Shown: positions 13,764 to 22,437 of the stretch, piece after piece
How positions within the stretch are numbered: position 1 is the stretch's first letter
How the letters are laid out: every line of letters starts with the position of its first letter
NCBI GenBank assembly: GCA_017524545.1
Contig: JAFXVN010000046.1
Span: 1-64,000, forward strand
DNA length: 64,000 nucleotides
Source of the DNA: Bacteroidaceae bacterium
GTDB taxonomy: Bacteria > Bacteroidota > Bacteroidia > Bacteroidales > Bacteroidaceae
Direction: 5' to 3'
Made by a program: the position numbers and the translations under genes
The notes under the pieces: model-generated
Databases searched by the model: none
Seen by the model: only the letters and a program-made list of their open reading frames with translations
What the model was told of the DNA's origin: nothing

Positions 13764-16466
13764 ATGGCTAAGACTAAAGAAGAAATAAAAGAATTGTTAG
13801 CAACTCCATTATTCGTGGAGGGGCAGAAAAGCAATTATATATCCATCTTAGAAAAAGGTGATACCACATATATTGAATACCACTGTAAGAATGGTGCAAA
13901 ACGCAAGTTGCAGAATCCCGAAGAATTTGTACAAGCAACAGCTTTTTTGAGACTCATAATAGAATACAACTATTCCCCCTTGACTATTTCTGTGAACGAA
14001 GAGGTACAAGTCGGTTCATCAAGAAAAGAAGCGGACATCTTAGTTTATAATGATAATAAAAACAAAATCCTGATTGTTGTAGAGTGCAAGGAAGAACAAA
14101 TAAACGAGCGTCAGTTTCAGGTGGCAATAGATCAGGCCTATGTTTATGCTCATGCCCTTGCAGGTCAATATGTTTGGGTCACCTCTGGTATTAGGAATGA
14201 GTATTTTGAGATTGTAGAACTTTATCCTGTTGAAAGGATTAGTATCTCAGAAATACCAAAGAAAGATGGAAAAGTAGATAGGTATAAATACACAAAAGGT
14301 GGAAGAGAGCCTCAGCCAGGAACAAAAGCAGAGTTGATGCAAAAATTCAAATCTGCGCATGATGCATTGTGGGGCGGTGGTGCACTTGCTCCGACAACGG
14401 CTTTTGATGAATTGGATAAACTAATCTTCTGCAAAATATGGGATGAGAAGTGGAAAGAAAATGATCCGAAGTCAAAAGGAGAGCCTTTTGCTTTTCAGTT
14501 AATATCATATCCAGAAGATTATGATGATAAGCATAATATTAAAGCAAAGACAGAGCTAGAAAAACGAGTTCGTCAACTTTATGAACAAGGAAGGAAAAAG
14601 GATCCAGAGGTATTTAAAGATGACATCAAACTTGACAAGCATAAAATATATACCGTTGTCCAGTATTTACAAGACATTAATTTGTCTCAGACAGATTTAG
14701 ATTCGAAAGGATTGGCTTTTCAGAGATTTATGGGTGAGTTCTTCCGTGGCGACTTTGGGCAATTCTTCACACCCGATTCTATTGTGGACTTTATAGTGAA
14801 GTCTATAGGAATTAATAAAGATTGGAAGATTCTTGATACTTCCTGTGGCAGTGGTGGATTCCTATTACATGCATTGAAAGAAGTACGGGATGAAGCCGAT
14901 AATATCTATGATGATGAAATTGGAAGCGCTTCATGGAAGAGTTATTGGCATGAGTTTGCAGAAAAGCATCTTTACGGAATTGAAATCAATGAGCAAATTT
15001 CCCGTGTGGCTAAGATGAATATGATCATCCATGATGATGGTCACACTAATATCATTACAAATGATGGTTTAAAAAACAATAAGGCCATAGAAATAGAAAA
15101 CAGAAATCTAAACTTCCAAGATGGCACATTTGATTTGATAATGACTAATCCACCGTTTGGCTCTTCTGTAAAAGCGGATGAAGTTGGGTATTATAAAGAA
15201 TACGAATTGTTTGAAAAGAATCTCGGTATCACAGAGATAAAAGATCGAATTATTGACAACGATAATAAAAATAAGTGGCGCACATCGCAAAGTACAGAGG
15301 TATTGTTTTTAGAAAGATGTTATAAATACCTGAATGAAGAAAACGGTTATCTGGCAATCGTAATTCCTGATGGAATTCTAACAAATTCCACAAGTCAGTA
15401 TGTTCGTGATTGGATTGTAGAGCATTTCAGAATAATAGCAGTCGTTTCATTGCCTCAACATACTTTCTCACATGTAAAAGCGGGTGTAAAATCTTCTGTG
15501 TTGTTTCTTAAAAAGCACCCCCATAAATTAACAGAGAGATTTGAACAATCTTTGTCTGAAATAAAAGCAAAAGTTAGGAAAGAAAAAGGATTGGACAAAG
15601 ATCAGCGGGCAGAACGAATGTTGGAACTGTATAAAGAACTCATTTTTAAATATTTCACAGATGACGAGGTACTTATGTTGGAAATTGAAAATGTAGGATA
15701 TGATGCTACAGGGAAGCCAATAGAAGGGAATGAACTAATTTTGATGGCCAATGAAATCAAGTCCTTTATAGGGGGGAGGATATATAAAGCTAAAGATAAA
15801 CGATGTTTTACGCTGGATGTTGCTTCCATTATAGGAAATCGGTTTGATGTTCAGTTTCATGCAGGAATCAAACATTTATTAGAAACAATAAAAACAATTC
15901 CTCATAAATCATTAGGTGAAATTGCTGAGTTTTCTTCCGAAGGATGGGATCAAAAGGCTTTCTTTATTGATACATTTCCGTATATTGAAATAAGTTCAAT
16001 AGACACTATTACAGGTAAAATAAATGATATTGAGCCTGTTCCGTTGAAAGAAGCTCCAAGTCGAGCAAAGAAAATAGTGAGAAAGAATGATATATTAGTG
16101 TCAATGACAAGGCCAAGTCGTGGTGCAATTACTATATACGACAAAAATGATGTAGCTATCGCTTCTACAGGTTTTTCAATAATCAGGGGAATTGACCAGT
16201 GTATCTTAAGAGAATATTTATACATCGTATTGAGAATGCAGCTTTCATTAGAGCAAATGGCACTAAGAAGTTCTGGTGGCAATTATCCTGCTATTATTGA
16301 ATCTGAATTGAAAAAAGTTATTGTTCCCATACCACCTCTTGAAACTCAAAAAAATATAATTGAAACAGTTTCGAAGATGAACAATAAAGCGGAACAACTC
16401 AAAAAAGAGAGTGATGCATTGTTATATAAGGCAAAACAAAAAGCCGAAAAAATGATAATTGGATAA
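13764..16466 (+). CDS. Fused nuclease-methyltransferase-specificity protein (type I-like/IIG-like)
   Basis: 900 residues, three parts. Residues 60-140: an HsdR-N-like PD-(D/E)XK core, D91 in KEADILVY and E107-x-K109 in ILIVVECKE. Residues 315-650: an HsdM-type N6-adenine methyltransferase with FGQFFTPDSIVDFIV, SAM motif LDTSCGSGGF (about 358-366) and catalytic NPPF (462-465). Residues about 715-900: one HsdS-like target-recognition half ending in a coiled coil (LKKESDALLYKAKQKAEK), with IPPLETQKNIIE as in type I S subunits. There is no helicase. One polypeptide could therefore recognise, methylate and cut, as in type IIG or BcgI-like enzymes. The ATG at 13764 is chosen because upstream in-frame codons overlap the HTH gene. 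Lower GC than the metabolic neighbours suggests transfer. Confidence 0.87.
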   Translation: MAKTKEEIKELLATPLFVEGQKSNYISILEKGDTTYIEYHCKNGAKRKLQNPEEFVQATAFLRLIIEYNYSPLTISVNEEVQVGSSRKEADILVYNDNKNKILIVVECKEEQINERQFQVAIDQAYVYAHALAGQYVWVTSGIRNEYFEIVELYPVERISISEIPKKDGKVDRYKYTKGGREPQPGTKAELMQKFKSAHDALWGGGALAPTTAFDELDKLIFCKIWDEKWKENDPKSKGEPFAFQLISYPEDYDDKHNIKAKTELEKRVRQLYEQGRKKDPEVFKDDIKLDKHKIYTVVQYLQDINLSQTDLDSKGLAFQRFMGEFFRGDFGQFFTPDSIVDFIVKSIGINKDWKILDTSCGSGGFLLHALKEVRDEADNIYDDEIGSASWKSYWHEFAEKHLYGIEINEQISRVAKMNMIIHDDGHTNIITNDGLKNNKAIEIENRNLNFQDGTFDLIMTNPPFGSSVKADEVGYYKEYELFEKNLGITEIKDRIIDNDNKNKWRTSQSTEVLFLERCYKYLNEENGYLAIVIPDGILTNSTSQYVRDWIVEHFRIIAVVSLPQHTFSHVKAGVKSSVLFLKKHPHKLTERFEQSLSEIKAKVRKEKGLDKDQRAERMLELYKELIFKYFTDDEVLMLEIENVGYDATGKPIEGNELILMANEIKSFIGGRIYKAKDKRCFTLDVASIIGNRFDVQFHAGIKHLLETIKTIPHKSLGEIAEFSSEGWDQKAFFIDTFPYIEISSIDTITGKINDIEPVPLKEAPSRAKKIVRKNDILVSMTRPSRGAITIYDKNDVAIASTGFSIIRGIDQCILREYLYIVLRMQLSLEQMALRSSGGNYPAIIESELKKVIVPIPPLETQKNIIETVSKMNNKAEQLKKESDALLYKAKQKAEKMIIG

Positions 16467-16470
16467 CACT

Positions 16471-18366
16471 ATGGCTAAGTTAGAAGGAATTATTTATAGC
16501 GCATTTAGTGGATACGTGGTTCTTCGCGGTTACGCCCCGATAGGGGAACTTGCAGACATTTCAAAAAAACCCGATTCATATCAAAGAAATGCTGACAATC
16601 AACACAAAATAGATATTGTCAAGTATTTGTCGGAAATCAAGTCCTACTTTCCTGAAATAACACTGGCTTGCAGAGTAAAAGATTATGAAGGGCTAATTAA
16701 AAGTATTGGTGACGATAAAGATGTTAGTGCAGAAGATGGTATATATGTGAAAGGATTGCGTGTTTTAAGTGAAAGGCTCCCTATTGGTAGAGATAGAGCT
16801 CGTCATGCATATTTGGAGTTGAAGAAACCTGCAGAAGAGGATAAATTGGTACGTGTTGATGGGAACCACAGACTTGAACCTTTTAGCTCTGATATTGAGT
16901 GGTGGCATCAATTGGTAACAAATAGAGACGCTATAAAAGACGAAACAGATGAAAACAAAATAAAAGGATGGTTAGATCATCAAGCTCGTCTTGAAAAGGC
17001 CAAAATATCAGAAAAAATAGTGCCTTTTACTGTCATCATGTCAGATGCTAATGATGAAAATTCTGCGGATAATTTTGAAGCACGCATTTTCCATGACATA
17101 AATTTCAAGGCATTGCCATTACGAGAAGAAGCCAGTTTGAAAATTATATCTGAACTTCAGACATTTGATGACTATGAGAAAATGGGAGAAGAATACCCAT
17201 TAACCATGGATTTGATAAAAGAAGTAAAAAACGGTATGTTTAATTCCATTCCTTGGCTGAAAGCGGAATCTCAAGCCGAGAATTCCTATTTTAGAACAGC
17301 ATGCCTTCGTATTGTCCAACTACTTCTTTCACAGAAAAGGAAAACCGATGAATGTTTAAATGAGACACAAGATAAAAGCAAGGAGTTAGACAGCCAGATT
17401 GACAATCTAAAGGAAGAAATAGGCAAGTTTGAAAAAGAGTTCGAAAAAAAGAAGTCGGCTATTGAAAAACTTGAAATAGATAATTCCAATTTCAAGGAGA
17501 TGAGTCAATATAAGTCAGCACTTCGAGAATTCGAAGACATAAAACTCAACCTGAATATGTCTAAGAATGATTACGAAATGCATATTCAAGAGCGGTATCA
17601 TCTCAAGTTTAAAGCGGACTCTTTGACAAGATACATTGATAATTGTGATAATAAAAATTCTATATTATCTTCTTTGACAACATTAACCTCTGTTTATAAA
17701 GAATTAGGGGAACAAAATTATGGCAATATATCATATTTATGTGCATTAGTCTATTATTCATTGTTGGACACGGAGCAATTAAACTCATTTATTGAGTGGT
17801 CTAAACAAAATGGGATAAACAAAATTACAGAGCCCGATGATTTGTCTAAGGATGCTTCTCAAAACTTGATAAAAATGTTTGACCAGATTCACCAAGCGAA
17901 AAAGAATGAAATATTTATTTCTATGCAATTTGGTGATTCTCAGAGCGAACTTATTTTTGAAAAGATTGTCAGGGCAATAGAACTATTCAATTCTAAACAT
18001 AAAGACATAAATCTGAGGGCAACACCTATTCGAATTGATAGGAGTGTGGAATCTAATGTGTTTTCAATTCCTGACCGTATTAGGGATGCTATCAGGTCGT
18101 GTGGTTTAATTATTGCAGATTTAAGTAGTGCTAACATTAATGTGTATCATGAAATCGGATATGCTATGGGCATTGCAGAATCACACAATATGATACCCAA
18201 TATTGTACTTTTATATAAAGAAAATACCGACCACAATAAAGAAAACAAAGATGTGGATAAATTTGTTGGTTTTAATCTTCGTAATTTGTCACAGTTGCGA
18301 TTCAAGGAGTATGACCAACTTGTAGAAGGCTTAGTGAAACGTTTGGAAAAACATTATGGAGTATAG
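16471..18366 (+). CDS. DGQHR-like + coiled coil + TIR/deoxyribosyltransferase-like effector protein
   Basis: 631 residues, starting 4 bp after the methylase stop. Residues 30-250 resemble DGQHR/DndB-type proteins: YQRNADNQHKIDIVKYL and VRVDGNHRLEPF (D130-G-N-H-R134 for the DGQHR signature), then NFEARIFHDINFKALPL. Residues about 288-385 form a long charged coiled coil. From residue 480 comes a Rossmann-like domain: EIFISMQFGDSQSE, RIRDAIRSCGLIIADLSSAN, then NVYHEIGYAMGIAE with a candidate catalytic Glu at about 561. This is the pattern of nucleoside 2-deoxyribosyltransferase/TIR-like NAD- or nucleotide-cleaving effectors. A modification-sensing front end joined to a nucleotide-cleaving effector would suit abortive defence; this is inference. 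I know no named system with this layout. Confidence 0.7.
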   Translation: MAKLEGIIYSAFSGYVVLRGYAPIGELADISKKPDSYQRNADNQHKIDIVKYLSEIKSYFPEITLACRVKDYEGLIKSIGDDKDVSAEDGIYVKGLRVLSERLPIGRDRARHAYLELKKPAEEDKLVRVDGNHRLEPFSSDIEWWHQLVTNRDAIKDETDENKIKGWLDHQARLEKAKISEKIVPFTVIMSDANDENSADNFEARIFHDINFKALPLREEASLKIISELQTFDDYEKMGEEYPLTMDLIKEVKNGMFNSIPWLKAESQAENSYFRTACLRIVQLLLSQKRKTDECLNETQDKSKELDSQIDNLKEEIGKFEKEFEKKKSAIEKLEIDNSNFKEMSQYKSALREFEDIKLNLNMSKNDYEMHIQERYHLKFKADSLTRYIDNCDNKNSILSSLTTLTSVYKELGEQNYGNISYLCALVYYSLLDTEQLNSFIEWSKQNGINKITEPDDLSKDASQNLIKMFDQIHQAKKNEIFISMQFGDSQSELIFEKIVRAIELFNSKHKDINLRATPIRIDRSVESNVFSIPDRIRDAIRSCGLIIADLSSANINVYHEIGYAMGIAESHNMIPNIVLLYKENTDHNKENKDVDKFVGFNLRNLSQLRFKEYDQLVEGLVKRLEKHYGV

Positions 18367-18390
18367 TCATTTTAGATAACGGGTACCACT

Positions 18391-20457
18391 ATGGAAGTAA
18401 GTGCACAAGATATTATAGATTCTGTAGATCTTAATCGCTCGGAAGTCTTATTGCCAATTTATGAATCGGTTGTAAACTCTATCATTAGTCTAGAAAAGGC
18501 TGCGCAAGAAGACAAAAAGATAGATGTATTCATAGAAAGACGACCTGATCCGAACAAACAATTAAGTTTGTTCGGCAAGAATCCTGCGACAATAAAAAAT
18601 ATTACTATTATTGATAATGGAGGAGGGTTTACGGAAGAAAACTTTATATCCTTCAAGAAACCTTTCAGCAAGTTTAATAAAAAATATGGTTGTAAAGGAA
18701 TAGGACGTTTTACCATTCTTGCTCTTTTTGAAAGAATGGATATTGTCAGCCTTTATAAAGAAAATGGTCATTGGTGTAGACGATCCTTCTCATTTAATGC
18801 CAAACAAGAAATCTATAATGATAGCTTTGAGGTCTTAACAGGTGAGCATAAACCTCAAACTAAGGTGACACTTGTGGAATGTAAAAATAAGCAATTAATG
18901 CCATATACGGCAAAAAATGCAGAAGAGATAGCCAAGGGTATCATGGACCATTGTTTCATCTACTATTTATGTGGTAGTCTTCCTAAAATATCTGTTAATG
19001 AAATGAATGATGAGGGGGAATTAGAGTCTTTATCTGTAAACAATTATTTTGAATTGGAGTCAAAGGACAAAGAAAAAGACATGTTCATCAGAGAAGAGCC
19101 TTTTAAATTGTATGTTGTCAAAACAAATCAAGTCAGTAACCGCAAATACAATTATGTCTCATTTTGTGCAAATTCCCGTAAAGTCGGTGGAAAGAGAGAG
19201 TTGGCAAAGGTTGATTCCTTATATGCATATCCCATCACGGAAAATGGGAAATCAAAATATATTGACGTGTATGTTGTTTCTCCATATCTTGATGCACATG
19301 TAAACAATCAACGAACAGGCTTTAGCATTCCTGAAAGCAAAAACGATTTTTTCCCATATAATGATGGCCTTGACATTTCTATGGAAGAAATCATGAAAAC
19401 TGTGGCAAAAGAAGTCGCTGGTTTGTATCAATCATATGCCATAGAAACCCAGAAACGCAATATCCGAGAAGTAAAGGAGTATATAACCCAAAACGCACCT
19501 CAATACCGCAGTTTTATATATAGAAAAGATGTATTAGAAGCAATGCCACCTAATTTGTCTGATGAGAAGAAAGATGAGTATTTACATAAGATAGCTTACC
19601 AGGAGAATCTGAAAGTTGAAGAAAAAATAGAGCGATTCATCAACCAAAAAGAGGTTACAGATGTTGCAATTAATGACATTGTTACATCCATAAAAGAAAA
19701 GACTGGATACGATTCTGACAAATTAGCAGAATATGTGTTTCGCCGTAAAGCCATTATACGACTTTTCGAAAGGATGTTAGATCAAAATGAAAATGGACGT
19801 TACGAAACAGAAAGCATGATTCACAATTTGATTTTCCCAATGGGGTTAACCAATCGAGAACTGGAATACCAATACCATAACTTATGGTTACTGGATGACC
19901 GTTTCTCCACATTCCGTTTTATCGCTTCCGATAAACCTATTACTTCATGGAGTCAAATAAAAAGTTCCAAAGAGCCAGACATAATCTTAATCAATAAAGA
20001 AGAAGATTTAATTAACAATGCTATTTCTTTTGGTAGCCAAGATTCTGGAACTATCGGGACAATGGTTATATTCGAATTCAAACGTCCTGGATACACAGCA
20101 CATCAAAAGAGCTTCAAAGATTATCGGTGGGAGTTCTCAGAATTAGTCGAGAAGTATTTTGATGATTTCCAAATTGGAGAAGAGAAAAAGAAAGAGAATT
20201 ATCGTGGAAATATTGTGAAAGTAACAAGGGATACTCCTAAATTTGGCTATGTAATTATGGACAAAATTCCTGAAGCATTGGCTGATTTTAATACTTCTCA
20301 TGGATGGAGACGAACACCTTTTGGCTCTTTCTATAAAATTAACCCAGATCAGAATTTACATATAGAAGCAATAACCTTCCAAGGACTTGTAAAGAACGCT
20401 AAAGAACGAAATAATCCATTCTTTGACGCTCTTTTTGCAAAAACGAATATCGGGTAA
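18391..20457 (+). CDS. GHKL (HSP90/MutL-type) ATPase with C-terminal PD-(D/E)XK-like domain
   Basis: 688 residues, 24 bp after the previous gene. The N-terminus has all GHKL ATP-binding boxes: N-box PIYESVVNSI (E25, N29), ITIIDNGGGF (D75-G79) and the lid YGCKGIGRFTIL (about 99-110). A middle region of helices follows (EVKEYITQNAPQYRSFIYRK). The C-terminus holds EPDIILINKEEDL (D530) and, about 30 residues on, MVIFEFKRPG (E562-x-K564), a PD-(D/E)XK nuclease-like pattern. The DNA-clamping GHKL plus nuclease combination recalls MutL or other GHKL-nuclease defence proteins. It is the third gene of the operon and was probably co-acquired. Substrate and trigger are unknown. Confidence 0.75.
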   Translation: MEVSAQDIIDSVDLNRSEVLLPIYESVVNSIISLEKAAQEDKKIDVFIERRPDPNKQLSLFGKNPATIKNITIIDNGGGFTEENFISFKKPFSKFNKKYGCKGIGRFTILALFERMDIVSLYKENGHWCRRSFSFNAKQEIYNDSFEVLTGEHKPQTKVTLVECKNKQLMPYTAKNAEEIAKGIMDHCFIYYLCGSLPKISVNEMNDEGELESLSVNNYFELESKDKEKDMFIREEPFKLYVVKTNQVSNRKYNYVSFCANSRKVGGKRELAKVDSLYAYPITENGKSKYIDVYVVSPYLDAHVNNQRTGFSIPESKNDFFPYNDGLDISMEEIMKTVAKEVAGLYQSYAIETQKRNIREVKEYITQNAPQYRSFIYRKDVLEAMPPNLSDEKKDEYLHKIAYQENLKVEEKIERFINQKEVTDVAINDIVTSIKEKTGYDSDKLAEYVFRRKAIIRLFERMLDQNENGRYETESMIHNLIFPMGLTNRELEYQYHNLWLLDDRFSTFRFIASDKPITSWSQIKSSKEPDIILINKEEDLINNAISFGSQDSGTIGTMVIFEFKRPGYTAHQKSFKDYRWEFSELVEKYFDDFQIGEEKKKENYRGNIVKVTRDTPKFGYVIMDKIPEALADFNTSHGWRRTPFGSFYKINPDQNLHIEAITFQGLVKNAKERNNPFFDALFAKTNIG

Positions 20458-20628
20458 AATGTATGGAGTATAAAAGTATATGTCCTACAAGTAATCCTGT
20501 TTTTTTATATCCAAAGTTTTAGGTAAAACAGCAACAACATATTTATAGACGGAGATTCTAAAGGGACTCAGTAGTATTCATTAGCAATAAGATTTGACAG
20601 TTGTATGGGATGATTGGAGTATAATGCG

Positions 20629-20636
20629 TAACTTTG
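20629..20636 (+). promoter_or_regulatory. Promoter -7 box TAACTTTG before the DinD/RhuM chimera
   Basis: TAACTTTGCAGAC 41 nt upstream of the ATG at 20678. The rest of the 220-bp gap after the GHKL gene shows no other structure. Confidence 0.6.
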
Positions 20637-20677
20637 CAGACAGGATATTAGTATAGACGAGATAACGATATTTATCT

Positions 20678-21232
20678 ATGGAAGAGAAGATATATGATTC
20701 AATCCGACATACGGATGAGAATGGCAATGAATACTGGCTGGCACGAGAACTGGCTATAGCCGTCGGCTATAAGGACTACAGGAATTTCAAGGGAATCATT
20801 GAAAAGGCCCAGAAATTATGCGTGGAAAACATTGCCAAAACAGAGGACCATTTCGTTGAATCCACCGAAATGGTAGAGGTGGGGTGTGGGGCTTCCGACC
20901 CAGATGGGCATTTACGCATACAACTATTTTTCGATGGCGACACAGTGTGGACTACCCAGAAGCGGATTGCTGAGATTTTTCAAGTTGAAGTCAATACCGT
21001 CAGCTATCACTTGAAGGAAATCTTTGACTCTGGAGAGCTGAACAAATACTCAGTTATTCGAAAAGATTGGATAACTGCCGCCGACGGGAAGAAGTATGAA
21101 ACGAAGCTCTACAATCTTGATGTTATCATTGCCGCGAGTTACCATGACAAGTATCGTGTGATACAAGACAGAATGTATTTGTCGGACTTTGACAAGGAGG
21201 TGCAGCGTTTGAAAGACGAAATGGGTATTTGA
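20678..21232 (+). CDS. Chimeric DinD N-terminus joined to a truncated RhuM-like domain
   Basis: 184 residues. Residues 1-73 are DinD-like (DSIRHTDENGNEYWLARELA, GYKDYRNFKGIIEKAQ, DHFVESTEMVEVGCGA). From residue 80 the sequence switches to a RhuM-type block (IQLFFDGDTVWTTQKRIAEI, VNTVSYHLKEIF, DWITAADGKKYETKLYNLDV), closely matching residues 20-85 of the RhuM protein at 12267. It then stops at ASYHDKYRVIQDRMY plus a short helix, missing the RGTQFRQWA block and the C-terminal half. The frame is open, so it may be expressed, but it looks like a deletion fusion of two genes. It marks the right edge of the defence-like island. Confidence 0.65.
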   Translation: MEEKIYDSIRHTDENGNEYWLARELAIAVGYKDYRNFKGIIEKAQKLCVENIAKTEDHFVESTEMVEVGCGASDPDGHLRIQLFFDGDTVWTTQKRIAEIFQVEVNTVSYHLKEIFDSGELNKYSVIRKDWITAADGKKYETKLYNLDVIIAASYHDKYRVIQDRMYLSDFDKEVQRLKDEMGI

Positions 21233-21247
21233 ACACAACTCTGAACA

Positions 21248-22327
21248 ATGAAGACAATCCTGATTATAGTGCTGGTTTCGATGCTGGTTGGGGTGGCTTA
21301 CGTCAGCTGGCATTTGTGGCGGATTACGCCGTGCGGCGGCATTGCGAAGCTTGCTGTCGTGGCGCTGTTCCTCCTATGGATGACAAGTGCCTTTGTGTGC
21401 CTATTTGCGTCGGAGCGGTTCTCTGTGCCTGTGGCAACGGTTCTCTATGAAGTGAGCTACACTTGGCTCATCGCCTTCCTCTATCTGCTGATTATTTTTG
21501 CTGTGGCGGACGTGGTGAAGAGCCTCACCCCAGTTTCCCTTCCTTTGGATGGGTCGGGGAAAGCTTTGCTTGCTATCGTCGGTACCATCGCTACAATCCT
21601 GATTGCTGGCAATGTCCATTACCGGCACAAATACCGGGAGGAGCTGACCATCCGCACATCGAAGCCGATTGAGAAGCCCCTGACCATCGTCTTTGCCAGC
21701 GACCTCCACATCGGCTACCACAACCGCAGAGCCGAGCTTGCCAGCTGGATTAACCTCTTCAATGCGGAACAGCCTGACCTGGTGCTCATCGGCGGGGACA
21801 TCATCGACCGCAGCATCCGTCCGCTTCTCGTGGGAGAGTATGCCAAAGAGTTCCATCGGCTGAACGCTCCGATACTGTCCGTACTCGGCAATCACGAGTA
21901 CATCAGCGGTGTGAGAGGTGCCGAGCAATTCTTTGCTGATGCCAACATCCGTTTGCTCAAAGATGAAAGCCTCGACACATTGGGCATTCGCGTGATTGGC
22001 AGGAACGACCGCAGCAACCGCCATCGCAAGCCGCTTGTGGAGCTGACTGACAGGACAAGCGTCTTCACCGTCCTGCTCGACCATCAGCCCTTCGACCTGC
22101 AGGAGGCGGAGGAGGCCGGCATCGACTTCCAGTTCAGCGGACACACACATCGCGGACAGGTGTGGCCCATTTCGTGGATAACGGATGCGATATACGAGAA
22201 GTCGTGGGGACACCACCAGCGAGGCGCGACGCGCTACTACATCAGCAGCGGCCTTGGCATCTGGGGACCGAAAATCCGCATCGGCACACGCTCGGAATAT
22301 CTCATCCTTCACATCGTACCACAATAG
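21248..22327 (+). CDS. Membrane-anchored metallophosphoesterase (YkuE/YaeI type)
   Basis: 359 residues. The first about 110 residues contain four hydrophobic segments. The calcineurin-like phosphoesterase domain follows with all metal motifs: ASDLHIGYH, GGDIIDRS, LGNHEY, LLDHQPFDL and FSGHTHRGQVWP. YkuE/YaeI-type members act at the membrane surface on UDP-diacylglucosamine or other phosphodiesters; the substrate here is unknown. It starts 15 bp after the DinD/RhuM chimera; GC content rises here, marking return to the core genome. The next gene, a steroid reductase, has its own promoter at 22404. Confidence 0.88.
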   Translation: MKTILIIVLVSMLVGVAYVSWHLWRITPCGGIAKLAVVALFLLWMTSAFVCLFASERFSVPVATVLYEVSYTWLIAFLYLLIIFAVADVVKSLTPVSLPLDGSGKALLAIVGTIATILIAGNVHYRHKYREELTIRTSKPIEKPLTIVFASDLHIGYHNRRAELASWINLFNAEQPDLVLIGGDIIDRSIRPLLVGEYAKEFHRLNAPILSVLGNHEYISGVRGAEQFFADANIRLLKDESLDTLGIRVIGRNDRSNRHRKPLVELTDRTSVFTVLLDHQPFDLQEAEEAGIDFQFSGHTHRGQVWPISWITDAIYEKSWGHHQRGATRYYISSGLGIWGPKIRIGTRSEYLILHIVPQ

Positions 22328-22403
22328 GAGTGTTGATGTGTCGATATACGACTGATAGAGAAAAGTATTTCACGTTTTCCTTTGTTTTGTCGCCACTTAT
22401 TTG

Positions 22404-22411
22404 TACTTTTG
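22404..22411 (+). promoter_or_regulatory. Promoter -7 box TACTTTTG for the steroid-reductase cluster
   Basis: TACTTTTGC preceded by a T-rich stretch, 26 nt upstream of the ATG at 22438. Confidence 0.7.
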
Positions 22412-22437
22412 CATTTCGTAAAAATACAAAGGACCAA

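Noticed and set aside
22162..22437. Longer N-terminus for the steroid reductase
   Set aside because: The extension overlaps the metallophosphoesterase gene and the promoter box at 22404; homology starts at the ATG at 22438.
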